A stretch of DNA of 64,000 nt from Phoma sp. XZ068 (taxonomy: Eukaryota > Ascomycota > Dothideomycetes > Pleosporales > Didymellaceae): NCBI GenBank assembly GCA_004835665.1, contig RBKR01000005.1, positions 1,054,001-1,118,000 on the forward strand, given 5' to 3'. Positions 44,554-57,935 of this stretch are shown in pieces. The position numbers and the translations under genes are program-made. Positions within the stretch are counted from its first letter, which is position 1. Each line of letters starts with the position of its first letter. The notes beneath the pieces were generated by a model. The model saw nothing but the letters and a program-made list of their open reading frames with translations. It was not told where the DNA came from and searched no databases.

Positions 44554-47500
44554 GGTTTATTAATAGTTCCTATATATTCTCTAAGTTAGAGTATTCTAAC
44601 TACTTAACTAGATATTTATTCTTATATCCTTTCTTTTAATATTATATTATTTTTTTAACTTCCTACTTAGTTTCCTCTTTAACCTAGTAGTAGAAGTCTT
44701 TCTAGATTAGTATATTAGGGTCTGCTAGTTCTAATAGCAATATATAGAATATAGAGTATATTCTAGTATCCTATAGTAGTTTAAGTTAATAGTTTATAGG
44801 GCTAATTTGCCTAGAAATAAAAAATAGTCTAACCTTAATATAATCTAGTTTTTTTATTAGTCTTTATATTTATAAGTTTTTTATAAGGAGATAGACTTTA
44901 TCCCCTTCTTTTAGCTAAGGTGCTATTTTTCTTTTTTAATTAATATAAGAGATTACTTATTATTAAGCTTTATTAATATTTTTAAGCAATTTCTAGTATA
45001 CTTCCTTTAGTCTTTATACTAAGGTTATTACTAAATCTATTTAGATATTACTATTAAGAGACCTTATAAAGAGATTTAGGTATCTTCTATAATTTGCAAA
45101 GAATAGTATTATACCTATTACTTCTAATAGTTTATTATTATATATAATCTATACTATAGGTAATAGCAAGACCTAGTTATCTTACTCCTAGTTACTATAT
45201 ATCCTTAGGTATATTTCTATAGTTTAATTTATTCTTTCTATTTATCTATCTGTTTATAGATAATATATAGTTAATAGCTTTTTCTTAGTACTAATAGCTG
45301 CTATAAGTATAGTCTAATAATTTAATATAAATAGCTTATCTCTATTACTAATAATTAATTCTAGTATACTATAGTAACAGATAATCCTATCTAGAAACGC
45401 TTGTGCAAGCTACTCTATAGTATAACTATATTAAAATAGTATTATTTCTACTACTTTAGTAAATCTATCTACTATAATAAAGATTAAGTTATAGGTATAT
45501 CCTATAACAGGGTCTTTAGAGATTAGTAGTTATATAACAAAGTCTATTATAATGTTTGTTTATAGTACTATTAGTAGCTCTATTACTTATATTTCTCTAT
45601 ATTTTATATATATACTATATTTATTCTATTAGCAATTAATACAGTTCTTAATAAATTTAGTAACCTTGTCCTTTATATAGCTAAACTTATAGTATTGTCT
45701 AATAAGTTCTATTATTTATATTATACTAGAGTGTCTATAAAGTAGGTTATTATAATAACAGCTTATAATTTTATTCTCTAATTCCTCTAGTACCTTTATA
45801 GGTATATACTATTCCTGCTAAACTTATATTATATTATTAAGCTACTAAGATAGTCCTAATAACCTATCTTTATTAACTCTAAGTACAGCAAACTAGTTTA
45901 TTATCTTTTCTCTAGCTAGATTATATTATCTACTAAGTATATTAGCTCTGCTATTATCTTTTTCTAGAGTATATAGTATCTTAAACTTATATTATCCTAA
46001 TAGCTTAGACTAGCATACTTATTATTAGTTAAGTATCTTAGTAGTAGTAAAGTATACTAAGTTCTTATAATCTATATAGATAGTAAGTTCTAAGTAACTT
46101 TCTGCATAGATTCTCTAATATTCTAGAGCTAATATAATAGCTAGTAATTCTTTATTATATATATTATATTATTCTTCTAGTCCTAAGAATTTCCTAGAGT
46201 AGTAGGTAATTAGGTGCTATTATCTATCTTGTTCTTATATAGTATAAGCTCCTAATACTAAATCTAAGGTATCTATCTTAATTTAAAGTAGCTTTCTATT
46301 CTTAAATATAATTATTATAGGTAGCTTAATATAGAACTATTTAAGTAACTAGAAAGTATCCTCTTATACCTGCTCCTACTTAAATAGTATATCCTTTTAT
46401 ATAAGCTTTATAAGCAGTAAGGCCTTAAGTAAATAATTCTTAATAAAGTATTAGTTAAAATTAATAAATCCTAGAAATTCTTAGATTCCCTTAAGAGAGG
46501 TAGAAGTTAGCTAATTCTTTATAACCTAAATCTTTATTTTACTTATCTTAACTCTATATCTACCTATAATATAGCTAAGGAATTCTACTTCTTTCTTATA
46601 CTATTTATATTTCTTAGGTTTAAGTTAAAGATCTACCTTTCTAAGGTATTCTAACACTTCTCTAATATAGTAAATATATTCTTCTAGTATTACTAAATAT
46701 ACTAGAATATTATTAAGGTATACTACTACTATAATATCTAAGTACACTCTTAATATATTATTAATAAAAGCCTAATATATAGCTAGTATATTAGTAAGCC
46801 TAAATAGTATTACTATATACTTATAGTAACTATAGTATATTTAGAATATAGTCTTCTATTCTTTACCTTCCTTTATATATATAAGGTTGTATACTCTATA
46901 TAAATTAAGTGCAGTAAAGTATTATACTCTAGATAGCCAATCCTATAGTTCCTTAATATTTAGTAATAGGTACTAATTCTTAATTATAATATTATTAAGT
47001 TTCTAGTAGTTAATATATATTTATAATTTACTATCTTTTTTTAGTATAAAGAGGACTAGAAATTCTACTAGTAATTCTAATTCTTATATAAATCCCTTCT
47101 TAAGGTTCTTATTAATATATTCCTTAAGTATACTAAGTTCTTTCTTAGATATTTTATATATAGGCCTAAAAGGCAGTTCCTTTCCTTTCTAGAGTTTAAT
47201 CTTGCAATCCTAGAGTTTATACTATAGTAATACCTTTATAGTCTTCTTATTATAGAAGAGTTCTATATAACTCTTATATTTATCTAGAATATTAGAAGGT
47301 ATACTATCCTTCTCTTTAACTATTATCTTATAACTAGTAAGGCATTCTATATCTATATAGTTAACTACTCTATCTTAGTATATCTTATATATTAAAGAGA
47401 TATTATTAATCTCCTTCTTATCTACTAGTTATATTATAAACTATGTAGGCTATAATATAGTAGTACTATATCTATATTAGCTTAATAAAAGCTATTAATT

Positions 47501-49745
47501 CTTCTAATTAATATCTAGATTATACTTTCTTAACTATAGAAGTCCTAATATAATATTATAAGTAGCTATCCTAAAAGTATCTAGAGTTATTTCCTTATAG
47601 TATCTATAGATCTAAAGAGGTACTATAGTTACTTTATATATAATTTTAGATTCCTTAGGCATTAGTTCTCTATTAGCTATTCTAAGCAGGTAAGGTGTTA
47701 TTTTCTAAGTAGGGTATAGTCTAGCTAGCTATACTACTTATAAAGAAATATAATTAGACTATACTCTAGAGTTTAAGAGTACCTTTATCTATCTTCTATT
47801 TACCTTAACAGGTAACTTAATTAGTTAGTAATTACTTTTAATACTATTAATAGATTAATCTCTAGCGCCTACTAGTGCTACTCTAAAAAAAGATTCTCTT
47901 ATCTAAAGCTATTACTTTACTTCTTTCCTTTATAGGTCTTATAGTAGGGATTAAGGCAGGTCTACTAATACTAATTAAAGCATTACTTATTTATTACTAG
48001 TCCTTATTATCTATGCTTAGACTTATTCTAGCTAGAAAAGTATTTATTATTATATTTATCTATTAGGTGTAGTATATAGTAGTTCTCCTTGCAATCTTCC
48101 TATTATAGTTTATATAGACATCTCTTTAGAAACTATCCTAAATTAAGTTTCTTTAAATAATATATCTAGTAACTATTATAGTAGTATACTGTCTATAACA
48201 GTGCTCTATAGTATAGGTTTCTAGAGTCTAGGCTATAATTAGGTTCTAGATAATTATAGTTCTAGTTTTAGTATGCTTCTAGCTAATATTACTATTAGTA
48301 TTCCTTATATAACTTATTATACTAGTTTTCTTTATTATCTACCTTAATAGAGGGGATAATTAGGTCTTAATATAACTTAGTATAGGCTTTATTATTAGCT
48401 TTCTTAACTTTATATTACTTACATTCCTAATAGTATATATTATATTATACCTTTTACTATGCAGTAGTAGAGCATACTATTTATTCTTAATTATTATTAT
48501 CCTCTTCTAGGTAATATCTAGGTAGTTATAGTATAGTTTCTTTAGTATTAGATATCTAGGTAGCCTAAGACTTATAGTATAGTATTATAGATTAGGTAAT
48601 ACTTATACCTTAGTACTTAGTGTCTACCTTACATCCTAATTCTAGGTCTTCTATAAGTTATCTAATTCTATTAGTAATAACTTTCTATTTATTACTAGTG
48701 TCTTTGCTATCTAGTCTATTAACTAATATATTAATCTATTAAAATACTTTATTCTATTAATAGTCTTTAGCAAAGTAGCCTAGTTTGCTATAGTTATAAC
48801 AAGTTCTATCCTTATTACTTCTATTATTACTATATCCCTTCTTCTTATTCTATTATAGCTTTATATTTATTAGTCCCTTATTAATATTAGACAGGTCTAT
48901 AGCCTTAGGTCTATAGTAGCTACTATAAGTATTACTATAGATATAGTATCCTATATTAGGTTAGTATTAGAGACTATATTATCTATAGTAAAAGTTATTA
49001 TTATACTATTAGTTATATAGAGCTATAGGTAAGTAAATAATATAAGTTATAGCTTGTATATAAGGGTCCTTTCTTAGTTCCTATTAGAGGTTATAGAGCT
49101 TAATATTAATGCTAATAGACTTGTTAATAAGTTTATTAAATATATTAGTTACTATAGCAGTCTATATAAGCTCTTCCTTAACCTTAGGCTTAAGGCCTTA
49201 TCTAAATATAGTTATTAGTATAGTATTATCCTAGCTAGTAAATATAGCTAGCTGCTAAAACTTAGTAGTATAGTTAGTAGCTAATATAGTTTATTAGATA
49301 TACTAAATATTATAACAAGTAATAGTTAGTTTATTATATACTTTAAACACTTGTCTAATCTATTCCTTAAACAGGTTAAAATTCTCTATCTATAGGTTAA
49401 TATTAGTTAATCTACCTTCTCTATAGTAACAGCAGATAAAAGGCTTAATCTAAGTAAAGGTATAATTCTTTATAAATATAGCTATAAGAGTAACTTGTTT
49501 TTCTTTAGAGATATATTCTCCTTAGAATATAAAGAATAGATTAAACTTTATAAGCTAGTCTTCTAGCTTTTCTTAAGTACTATTAAAGGTCTTAGGTTTA
49601 GCTACTAGGTAGACTAAGCTATAGTTAGAGGCCTAGGCCTCCTCTTCTATATTAAAGTTATTATTAGCTATCTAGTATAATATATTAGAGTTACTAGAGG
49701 TAGTATAGGATCCTAAAGTAGTACTTATCTTAGAGGTATTTAAAA

Positions 49746-50228
49746 TATTAAGGTTATAAACTAAGTAAAGCTTATAAATACTTCTAAGGTTAGTTCTCTA
49801 AGATAAGTACTAGTATAGAAGAGGTTAGTATAGATACCTAGTAAAACACTATAATAACTATAGGGTTAATAATAAGTAGTATAGATAGTTAATCTGTCTA
49901 GCTTAAGAGTTAGGTTAAGTTTTAATAATAAAGTTAATTAATAAGGTTAAATACAATACTATAAGAGCAGTATTCCTAATTACTATATACTAAAGAGTGT
50001 TCTATATTTCTTATAATATCCTATAAAGTTCTATAGGAGGCCCTATAGTTTCTATAAGTAGTTTATAGTTTCTATAGAACACACGTGTAGTATCTTATAC
50101 TATCTTATACTCTTAGTATAGTTTATTTCTATAGAATTATAGAATATTATATAGTCTTCTTAGCCCTGCACTGTTAATCTATAACTATAACTTTATTATA
50201 CTATACCTCTTTCTCTAAGATTATAACA
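49746..50228 (-). repeat. A0 5' LTR
   Basis: 483 bp. The outer end keeps the unmutated TAACA (TGTTA on the element strand) and abuts the target duplication CTAAC. The inner end is followed by TATTTTAAATACC on the element strand, a sequence shared with A1 and A2 at the primer-binding position. Confidence 0.9.
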
Positions 50229-51401
50229 CTAACCTTAGAAGGTACTAAATATATTTAGGCCTGCCTTAGATTAATATATATTAGCCTAAGATTAATTATA
50301 CTACTTAGTATATACTCTTTAGAGAGATAAAGGTTAAAAGTATAACTAAATTCTCTAAGATAGTATTAGAAGATATAGAAGAGTTTAATTATACTATATA
50401 TAACCTCTAGATAGATATATATACCTATCTTATAGCCTTTACAGGCTAGAATAGGCTAGATTAGCCTAATATAGATAAAATACCTATATACTATACTAAT
50501 TTTATAGATATTATATTAGAAGATAATATATAGTATTTATCTAACTATAGCTTAAATAATTTAGTAATTAATTTAGCTAAAAGAACTATACCCCTATATT
50601 AGCCCTTATATAGTCTATTAGAGGTAGAATTAGTAGTATTATATAAATACCTAGTTAACTATATAGCTAGAGGCTAGATTTAATACTTAAGATCCTCTAC
50701 TAGAGCCCTAATATTATTTATAAAGAAGAAGAATAGTAGTTTATACCTTTATATAGACTTTAAAAGCCTTAATAAGATAACTATAAAGAACTAGTACCTA
50801 TTACTTTTAATCTCTAAATCTCTAGATTACCTCTTAAAGGTAAGGGTGTTTACTAAACTAGATATTAGGGATACTTATTATTAGATCTAAATAAGAGAAG
50901 AAGATAAATAAAAGACTATATTCTAGACTAGATATAGTTATTTTAAGTATACTATTATACCCTTTAGCCTAATAAATATACCTACTTAGTTCTAGGTATA
51001 TATAAATAAAGCCTTAGCAGGACTAGTAGATATTATATATATTATATACTTAGATAATATCTTAATATTCTTAAATATAGAAGAGGAGCATATTACCTAT
51101 ATTTAAGAAATTCTAGAATAATTATAGTAATATAAGCTATATATTAAGCTATTAAAGTATAAATAGTATATATAGTATATAAAGTACCTTAGATATATAG
51201 TATCCCTATAAGGGGTTAGTATTAACCTAGAAAGAGCTAAAACAATCTAAGATTAGCTATTACTAGCTATAGTAAATAATATATATATTTTTATAGAATT
51301 TATAAACTATTATTAATACTTTATTAAAGAATTTAGCTATATAGTACTTCTACTTATAATATTAACAAGAAAGAACCTAGGTTAGGCCTAGGCTAGGCTA
51401 G
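50229..51401 (+). mobile_element. Family B Gypsy element, middle segment (end of protease, reverse transcriptase)
   Basis: The plus-strand frame continues the protease from 43482 (YQIYLGLP-like sequence after removal of the CTAAC duplicate). It then shows a reverse transcriptase with ILFIKKK, IDFKSLNKITIKN, FTKLDIRDTYY and YLDNILIF, where the second catalytic Asp of YLDD is Asn. Reading ends at NLG-A-ARL where copy A1 is inserted and resumes at 57295. It is a different family from A: the RT sequence differs well beyond RIP-type changes. Confidence 0.8.
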
Positions 51402-51883
51402 TGTTATAATCTTAGAGGAAAAGGCACAGTATAATAAAGTTATAGTTATAGATTAACAGCACAGGGCTAAGCAGACTATATAATATTCTATAATCCTATA
51501 GAAATAAACTATACTAAGAGTATAAGATAGTATAAGACACTATATATATATCCTATAGAAACTATAAACTACTTATAGAAACTATAGGGCCTCCTATAGA
51601 ACTTTATAGAATATTATAAGAAATATAGGATACTTTTTAGTATATAGTAATTAGAAACACTACTCTTATAGTATTATATTTAACCTTATTAATTAACTTT
51701 ATTATTAGAACTTAACTTAACTCTTAAGCTAGATAGATTAACTATCTATACTACTTATTATTAACTCTATAGTTATTATAGTGTTTTACTAGGTATCTAT
51801 ACTAACCCCCTTATACTAGTACTTATTCTAGAGAACTAACTTTAGAAGTATTTATAAGCTTTACTTAGTTTATAACCTTAATA
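51402..51883 (+). repeat. A1 5' LTR
   Basis: 482 bp, from TGTTATAATC to CCTTAATA. It differs from the A1 3' LTR almost only by C/T and G/A changes. Confidence 0.92.
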
Positions 51884-54800
51884 TTTTAAATACCTCTAAG
51901 ATAAGTACTACTTTAGGAACTAGAGTTACTTCTACTAGCTTATACTCTAATATTAATATAATAGAAGGAACTATTACTACTAATACTATTAATATTAAGT
52001 AACCTAATCTCTATAAGGGAGACTATAGCAAGCTAGATAACTAGTTAATATAATAGGACCTATTCTTTATATTCTAAGAAGATAAGGTAGAGGCTAAAAA
52101 GAGAGTTACCTTAGTAGCAAGCTATATATATAGAAAAGTGTTTACCTAGATTAAACTCTTTATTTAACTCTATAGTAAGGACAATTCTTCTAATAAGGTT
52201 AATATATAAATAGAAGACTTTAATGCCTTTAAGAATAAGATCTACCTAATCTTTAGAGTCTTAAATAAACCTACTATTACTAGACAAGATATCTAATATA
52301 TTTATTAGACCTAATCTACTACTAACTATACTACTAAGTTCTAGTAACTTATAGCTAATATAGACTAGGATAATACTATATTAACTATAATATTTTATTA
52401 AGGACTTAAGCCTAAGGTAAAGAATAAACTAATATACACTAGCGCAAGTATAGAAACCTTAGACAACCTTATTAATATAGTAATTAACCTTAATATTAAA
52501 TAATATAAGCTCTAATAAGAGCTATATAATAATCTATATACCTAAGCTATAGGCTAGCTATCTTAACTATAATACACCTAATAGAATAACTATACTTATT
52601 ATAGTAACTATAGAAATAACTACTAACCTAATACAGGTTACTATATTTATAGTAATACTTAAAGTAGGTACTATAGACCTAAGGTAATAAACCTATCTAA
52701 TATAAATAAGGGACTAATAACTATAAAACTATAATAAAATAAAAAGAAGAAACAAGTCTAAGTATAGATAATAAAGACTAGTAGTGAATAAGTAATACTT
52801 TAATTAGTATTAGCAGACCTGCCTTAATCCCTACTATAAGACCTATAAAGGAAAGAAGTAAAGTAATAGCTTTAGATAAGAGAATCCTTTTTTAGGGTAG
52901 TGCTAGCAGGTACTAGAGATTAATCTATTAATAGTATTAAAAGTAATTACTAACTAATTAGGTTATCTATTAGAGTAAATAGAAGATAGATAAAGGCACT
53001 CTTAGACTCTAGAGTATAATCTAATTATATCTCTTTATAAGTAGTATAGCTAGCTAGACTATACTCTACTTAGAAGATAATGCCTTACCTGCTTAGAGTA
53101 GCTAATAGAGAACTAATACTAGAGAAATCTAAGATTATATATAAAGTAACTATAGTACCCCTCTAGATCTATAGATACTATAAGGAAATAAGCCTAGACA
53201 CTTTTAGAATAGCTACTTATAATATTATATTAGAACTTCTATAGTTAAGAAAGTATAATCTAGATATTAATTAGAAGAATTAACAGCTTTTACTAAGCTA
53301 GTATAGGTATAGTACTACTATATTATAGCCTATATAGTTTATAATATAACTAGCAGATAAGAAGAAAATTAATAATATCTCTTTAATATATAAAACGTGC
53401 TAAGATAGAGTAGTTAGCTATATAGATATAGAATGCCTTACTAGTTATAAAGTAATAGTTAAGGAAAAGGATAGTATACCTCTTAATATTCTAGATAAAT
53501 ATAAGAGTTATATAGAACTCTTTTATAATAAGAAGACTATAAAGATATTACTATAGTATAAACTCTAGAATTATAAGATTAAGCTTTAGAAAGGAAAGGA
53601 ACTACCTTTTAGGCCTATATATAGAATGTCTAAGAAGAAACTTAGTATACTTAAGAAATATATTAATAAGAACCTTAAGAAAGAATTTATATAAGAATTA
53701 GAATTACTAGTAGGATTTCTAGTCCTCTTTATACTAAAGAAAGATAGCAAATTATAAATATATATTAACTACTAGAAACTTAATAATATTATAATTAAAA
53801 ACTAGTACCTATTACTAAATATTAAAGAATTATAGAATTAGTTATCTAGAGTATAATACTTTACTATACTTAATTTATATAAAGCGTACAACCTTATATA
53901 TATAAAGGAAGGCAAAGAATAGAAGACTATATTTAGAATATACTATAGTTATTTTAAGTATTTAGTAATGCTATTTAGGCTTACTAATATACTAGCTATA
54001 TATTAGGCTCTTATTAATAATATATTAAGAGTATACTTAGATATTATAGTAGTAGCATACCTTAATAATATTCTAGTATATTTAGTAACACTAGAAGAAT
54101 ATATTTACTATATTAGGGAAGTGTTAGAATACCTAAAAAAGGCAGATCTTTAACTTAAACCTAAGAAATATAAATAGTATAAAGAAGAAGTAGAATTCCT
54201 TAGCTATATTATAGGAAGATATAGAGTTAAGATAAGTAAAATAAAGATTTAGGTTATAAAGAATTAGCTAACTCCTACATCCCTTAAGGAAATTTAGGAA
54301 TTTCTAGGATTTATTAACTTTAACTAATACTTTATTAAGAACTATTTACTTAAGGCCTTACTGCTTATAAAGCTTATATAGAAGAATATACTATTTAAGT
54401 AGGAATAAGTATAAGAGGATACTTTCTAGTTACTTAAATAGTCCTATATTAAGCTACCTATAATAATTATATTTAAGAATAGAAAGCTACTTTAAATTAA
54501 GATAGATGCTTTAGATTTAGTATTAGAAGCTTGTGCTATATAAGAATAAGATAGATAATAGCACCTAATTACTTATTACTTTAGAAAGTTCTTAGAACTA
54601 GAAGAATAATATAATATATATAATAAGGATTTATTAGCTATTATATTAGCTCTAGAGCATTAGAGAATCTATATAGAAAGTTGCTTAAAACTTACTATTT
54701 ACACTAACTATAAGAACCTAGTATACTTTACTACTACTAAGACACTTAACTAATAATAAGTATACTAGTCTAAGCTATTAGGATAATACAAGTTTAAGAT

Positions 54801-56224
54801 ACTATATATACTAGAAAAAAATAATAGTAGAGCTAATATACTTAGCAGATAATATAATCTAGCTAGAGAAAAAACTATTAACTAGTTTACTATACTTAGA
54901 ATTAATAAAGATAGGTTATTAGGACTATTTTAGTAGCTTAATAATATAATATAAGTTTAGCAGGAATAGTGTATACCTATAAAGGTACTAGAGAAATTAG
55001 AAAATAAAATTATAAGCTATTATTATAATAACCTGCTTTATAGACACTCTAGTATAATATAAATAATAGAACTTATTAGATAATACTATAAGTTTAGCTA
55101 TATAAAGGATAAAGTTACTAAGTTTATTAAAAACTATATTAATTACTAACAGAACAAATATAGTATATATATAAAGTATAGAGAGATATAAGTAATAGAG
55201 CTACTAACAGTACTATAGACAAATATTATAATAGATTTTATTATATAACTACTAATCTCTAAGAACTCTATTATAGAATATACCTATAACTTAATCTTTA
55301 TTATAGTAGATAGGTTTACTAAAGCAGTAGAAATAATACTATTTTAATATAGTTATACTATAGAGTAGCTTGTATAAGTGTTCCTAGATAGGATTATTTA
55401 TTACTATAGTATACTAGAATTAATTATTAGTAATAGAGATAAGCTTTTTATATTAAACTATTAGACTATGCTTATAGTAGCTATTAGTACTAAGAAAAAG
55501 CTATTAACTATATATTATCTATAAATAGATAGATAAATAGAAAGAATAAATTAGACTATAGAAATATACTTAAGGATATATAGCAACTAGAAGTAAGACA
55601 ACTAGGTCTTACTATTACCTATAGTATAGATTATATATAATAATAAATTATTAGAAGTAATAGGTATAATACTATTCTTTATAAATTATAGAAGATATCT
55701 AAATCTCTTTATAAGATCTTTTAATAGTAACATCTAAATAGATTTAGTAATAAACTTAGTATATAGACTAAAGAAAGTATACTAGAAATTACTTAAAAAT
55801 ATTAATAAAGCTTAATAATAAGTAATCTCTTATATTAATTAGAAAAGAAAAACAGTACCTTAGCTAAAAGAGGGGGATAAAGTCTATCTCCTTATAAAAA
55901 ACTTATAAACAAGAAGACTAATAAAAAAACTAGATTATATTAAGGTTAGACTATTTTTTATTTCTAGGTAAATTAGCCCTATAAACTACTAACTTAAACT
56001 ACTATAGGATACTAGAATATACTCTATATTCTATATATTACTATTAGAACTAGTAGACCCTAATATACTAATCTAGAAAGACTTCTACTACTAGGTTAAG
56101 GAAGAGACTAAGTAGAAAGTTAAAAAAATAATATAATATTAAAAGAAAGGATATAAAGACAAATACCTAGTTAAGTAGTTAGGATACCCTAACTTAGAAA
56201 ATATATAGGAACTATTAATAAACT

Positions 56225-56735
56225 TTATAAACTACTGCTAGCTATTATACTAGTATTAGTAGTATTAGAGTCTAGAGGTAGAGGATATATTACCTAGTCT
56301 AGTATAAGTAAGCTAGGTATTAACTTATTCTTAAGCACAGTAATATTATTAAGTAATAACTCCTATTACTCTAGGTACTCTATATTCTTAATAAACTAAG
56401 CACTTATATTAAACTATTACTATTTATAATACTTTAAGAATTTCTTTTATTTATATACCTAATTTAATTTAGTATAAGCAGCCTATAAGGCAGCTATTAT
56501 AGCTTCCTTAGCTTTAGTAGCCTTGTCTTCTATTTCTTCTAGATATAATATCTTATTATTAATTTTAGAGAAGTTAGGAACAGGTAAATCTATAGGCTTA
56601 TACTTCTTTATTCTATTATATTTATAATTCCTATACTTCTTATATAATAAAAACATCTTATAAGGCAAGTTTTTCTTTATATAGTACTTGCAGGTAACTA
56701 TAGCAAGGTATCTAATATTATTAATTTAGGTTCCT
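56225..56735 (-). pseudogene. Antisense reading frame of family A, copy in A1
   Basis: Same minus-strand frame as in A0, ending at TAA 56225-56227 after SIIASSSL. A 61-codon stretch (56483-56668) is still uninterrupted and reads MPYKMFLLYKKYRNYKYNRI, KPIDLPVPNFSKINNKILYL and EEIEDKATKAKEAIIAAL. It survives because this part has few Gln, Arg(CGA) or Trp codons that RIP could turn into stops, not because it is functional here. The frame is convergent with pol and nearly touches the chromodomain end. Confidence 0.6.
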
Positions 56736-56812
56736 GTTATATATTAAGCTTAGGTACTTTAGGAAACTATTTATTAGTTTATAAGGATATAAACTATAAA
56801 GAAGGAGAATAG

Positions 56813-57294
56813 TGTTATAATCTTAGAGGAAGAGGTATAGTATAATAAAGTTATAGTTATAGATTAATAGTGTAGGGCTAAGAAGACTATATAATATTCT
56901 ATAATTCTATAGAAATAAACTATACTAAGAGTGTAAGATAGTATAAGACACTATATATATATTCTATAGAAACTATAAACTACTTATAGAAACTATAGGG
57001 CCTCCTATAGAACTTTATAGAATATTATAAGAAATATAGGACACTCTTTAGTATATAGTAATTAGGAACACTACTCTTATAGCATTATATTTAACCTTGT
57101 TAATTAACTTTGTTATTAGAACTTAACTTAACTCTTAAGCTAGATAGATTAACTATCTATACTACTTATTGTTAACCCTATAGTTGTTATAGTGTTTTAC
57201 TAGGTATCTATACTAACCCCTCTATACTAGCACTTATCCTAGAGAACTAACTTTAGAAGTATTTATAAGCTTTACTTAGTTTATAACCTTAATA
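56813..57294 (+). repeat. A1 3' LTR
   Basis: 482 bp, from TGTTATAATC to CCTTAATA, followed directly by the target duplication GCTAG. Confidence 0.92.
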
Positions 57295-57935
57295 GCTAGC
57301 TATAAAGAGGGAGAAAAGCTAGCTGCTATACTTACTAGAGGCAGTAAAGAAAGCCTTTAAGTAGCTAAAGAATACCTTTTTAATAGTTCTAATCTTTACT
57401 TACTTTAAGAAGAGAAAATAAACTAGATTAGAAGTTAATACTTTAGGTAGAATAATTTTAGGTATACTAAGCTAAAATAGCCTAGAATAGAGCAAGGTAG
57501 ACTAATAGAGGCTAATAGGCTTTTATTTATATAAGCTTATCTAAGTAGAGTATAACTATAATATATATAATTAGGAATTACTAGTAATTATAAAGAGTAT
57601 AAAGTACTAGTAATATTACCTCTAGAGGATCTATTTTAAAATTCTTATAGACTATATAAACCTAAAATAGTTTATAAAGACTAAGGTATTAAACTACTAG
57701 TAGGTTTAGTTATACTTAGTACTAAGCTAGTATAATTTTACCTTAACCTACTAACCTAGAAAAATAAACCTAGTAGATAGGCTATTAAGAAGACCTAACT
57801 ATATAAGTAAGGTATAAAAGCTCTTCTAAAAGTATAATTAAGTATTTATATAACTAATAAAAAACCTCTTAAATAAAAAAAGAGACCTAAGTACTTTAGT
57901 AGCTATAGTAATAATATAGTTAAAAGTAATATATA
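57295..57935 (+). mobile_element. Family B Gypsy element, right segment (RNase H), interrupted by A2
   Basis: After removal of A1 and one GCTAG, the frame joins ARL to AIKREKS and runs on through a connection and RNase H region: AVKKAFKWLKNTFL, RLEVNTLGRIILGILS, VEYNYNIYN-ELLVIIKSIK and a later segment resembling PRKINLVD (from the usual ...NLADALSRR type). It ends abruptly at the left LTR of A2. The rest of family B must lie beyond the window. Confidence 0.75.

Larger units (their letters stand above)
43483..50228 (-). mobile_element. Chromodomain Gypsy/Ty3 retrotransposon, family A copy A0 (complete, RIP-mutated)
   Basis: This 6746-bp element lies on the minus strand, bounded by 483-bp LTRs and the target duplication CTAAC (43478-43482 and 50229-50233). 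Mirroring copy A2, gag lies around 49.6-48.7 kb, protease near 47.77 kb, reverse transcriptase about 47.1-46.5 kb (active-site YLNN in place of YLDD near 46.7 kb), RNase H about 46.3-45.9 kb, integrase about 45.7-45.0 kb and the chromodomain about 44.7-44.56 kb. An extra frame on the opposite strand lies between the chromodomain and the left (3') LTR. All pol frames are full of TAA/TAG, so the copy is dead. It sits inside the protease of family B. Confidence 0.9.
51402..57294 (+). mobile_element. Chromodomain Gypsy/Ty3 retrotransposon, family A copy A1 (internally deleted, RIP-mutated)
   Basis: This 5893-bp plus-strand element has 482-bp LTRs and the target duplication GCTAG (51397-51401 and 57295-57299). 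Gag starts near 51.96 kb, protease LDSR (from LDSG) lies near 53.0 kb, RT about 53.7-54.26 kb with YLNN near 54.06 kb, RNase H about 54.5-54.9 kb, integrase about 55.07-55.8 kb, and a C-terminal chromodomain about 56.09-56.22 kb (KKGYKDKYLVK, LGYPNLENI). About 850 bp present in A0 and A2, including the gag zinc knuckle, is missing at about 52.75 kb. The opposite-strand frame follows the chromodomain. It is inserted between RT and RNase H of family B. Confidence 0.92.

Noticed and set aside
56483..56668. A 61-codon open frame in the AT-rich block as an intact small gene
   Set aside because: It is the part of the family-A opposite-strand frame that lacks RIP-sensitive Gln, Arg or Trp codons. 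Stops appear on both sides and the other copies are equally mutated.
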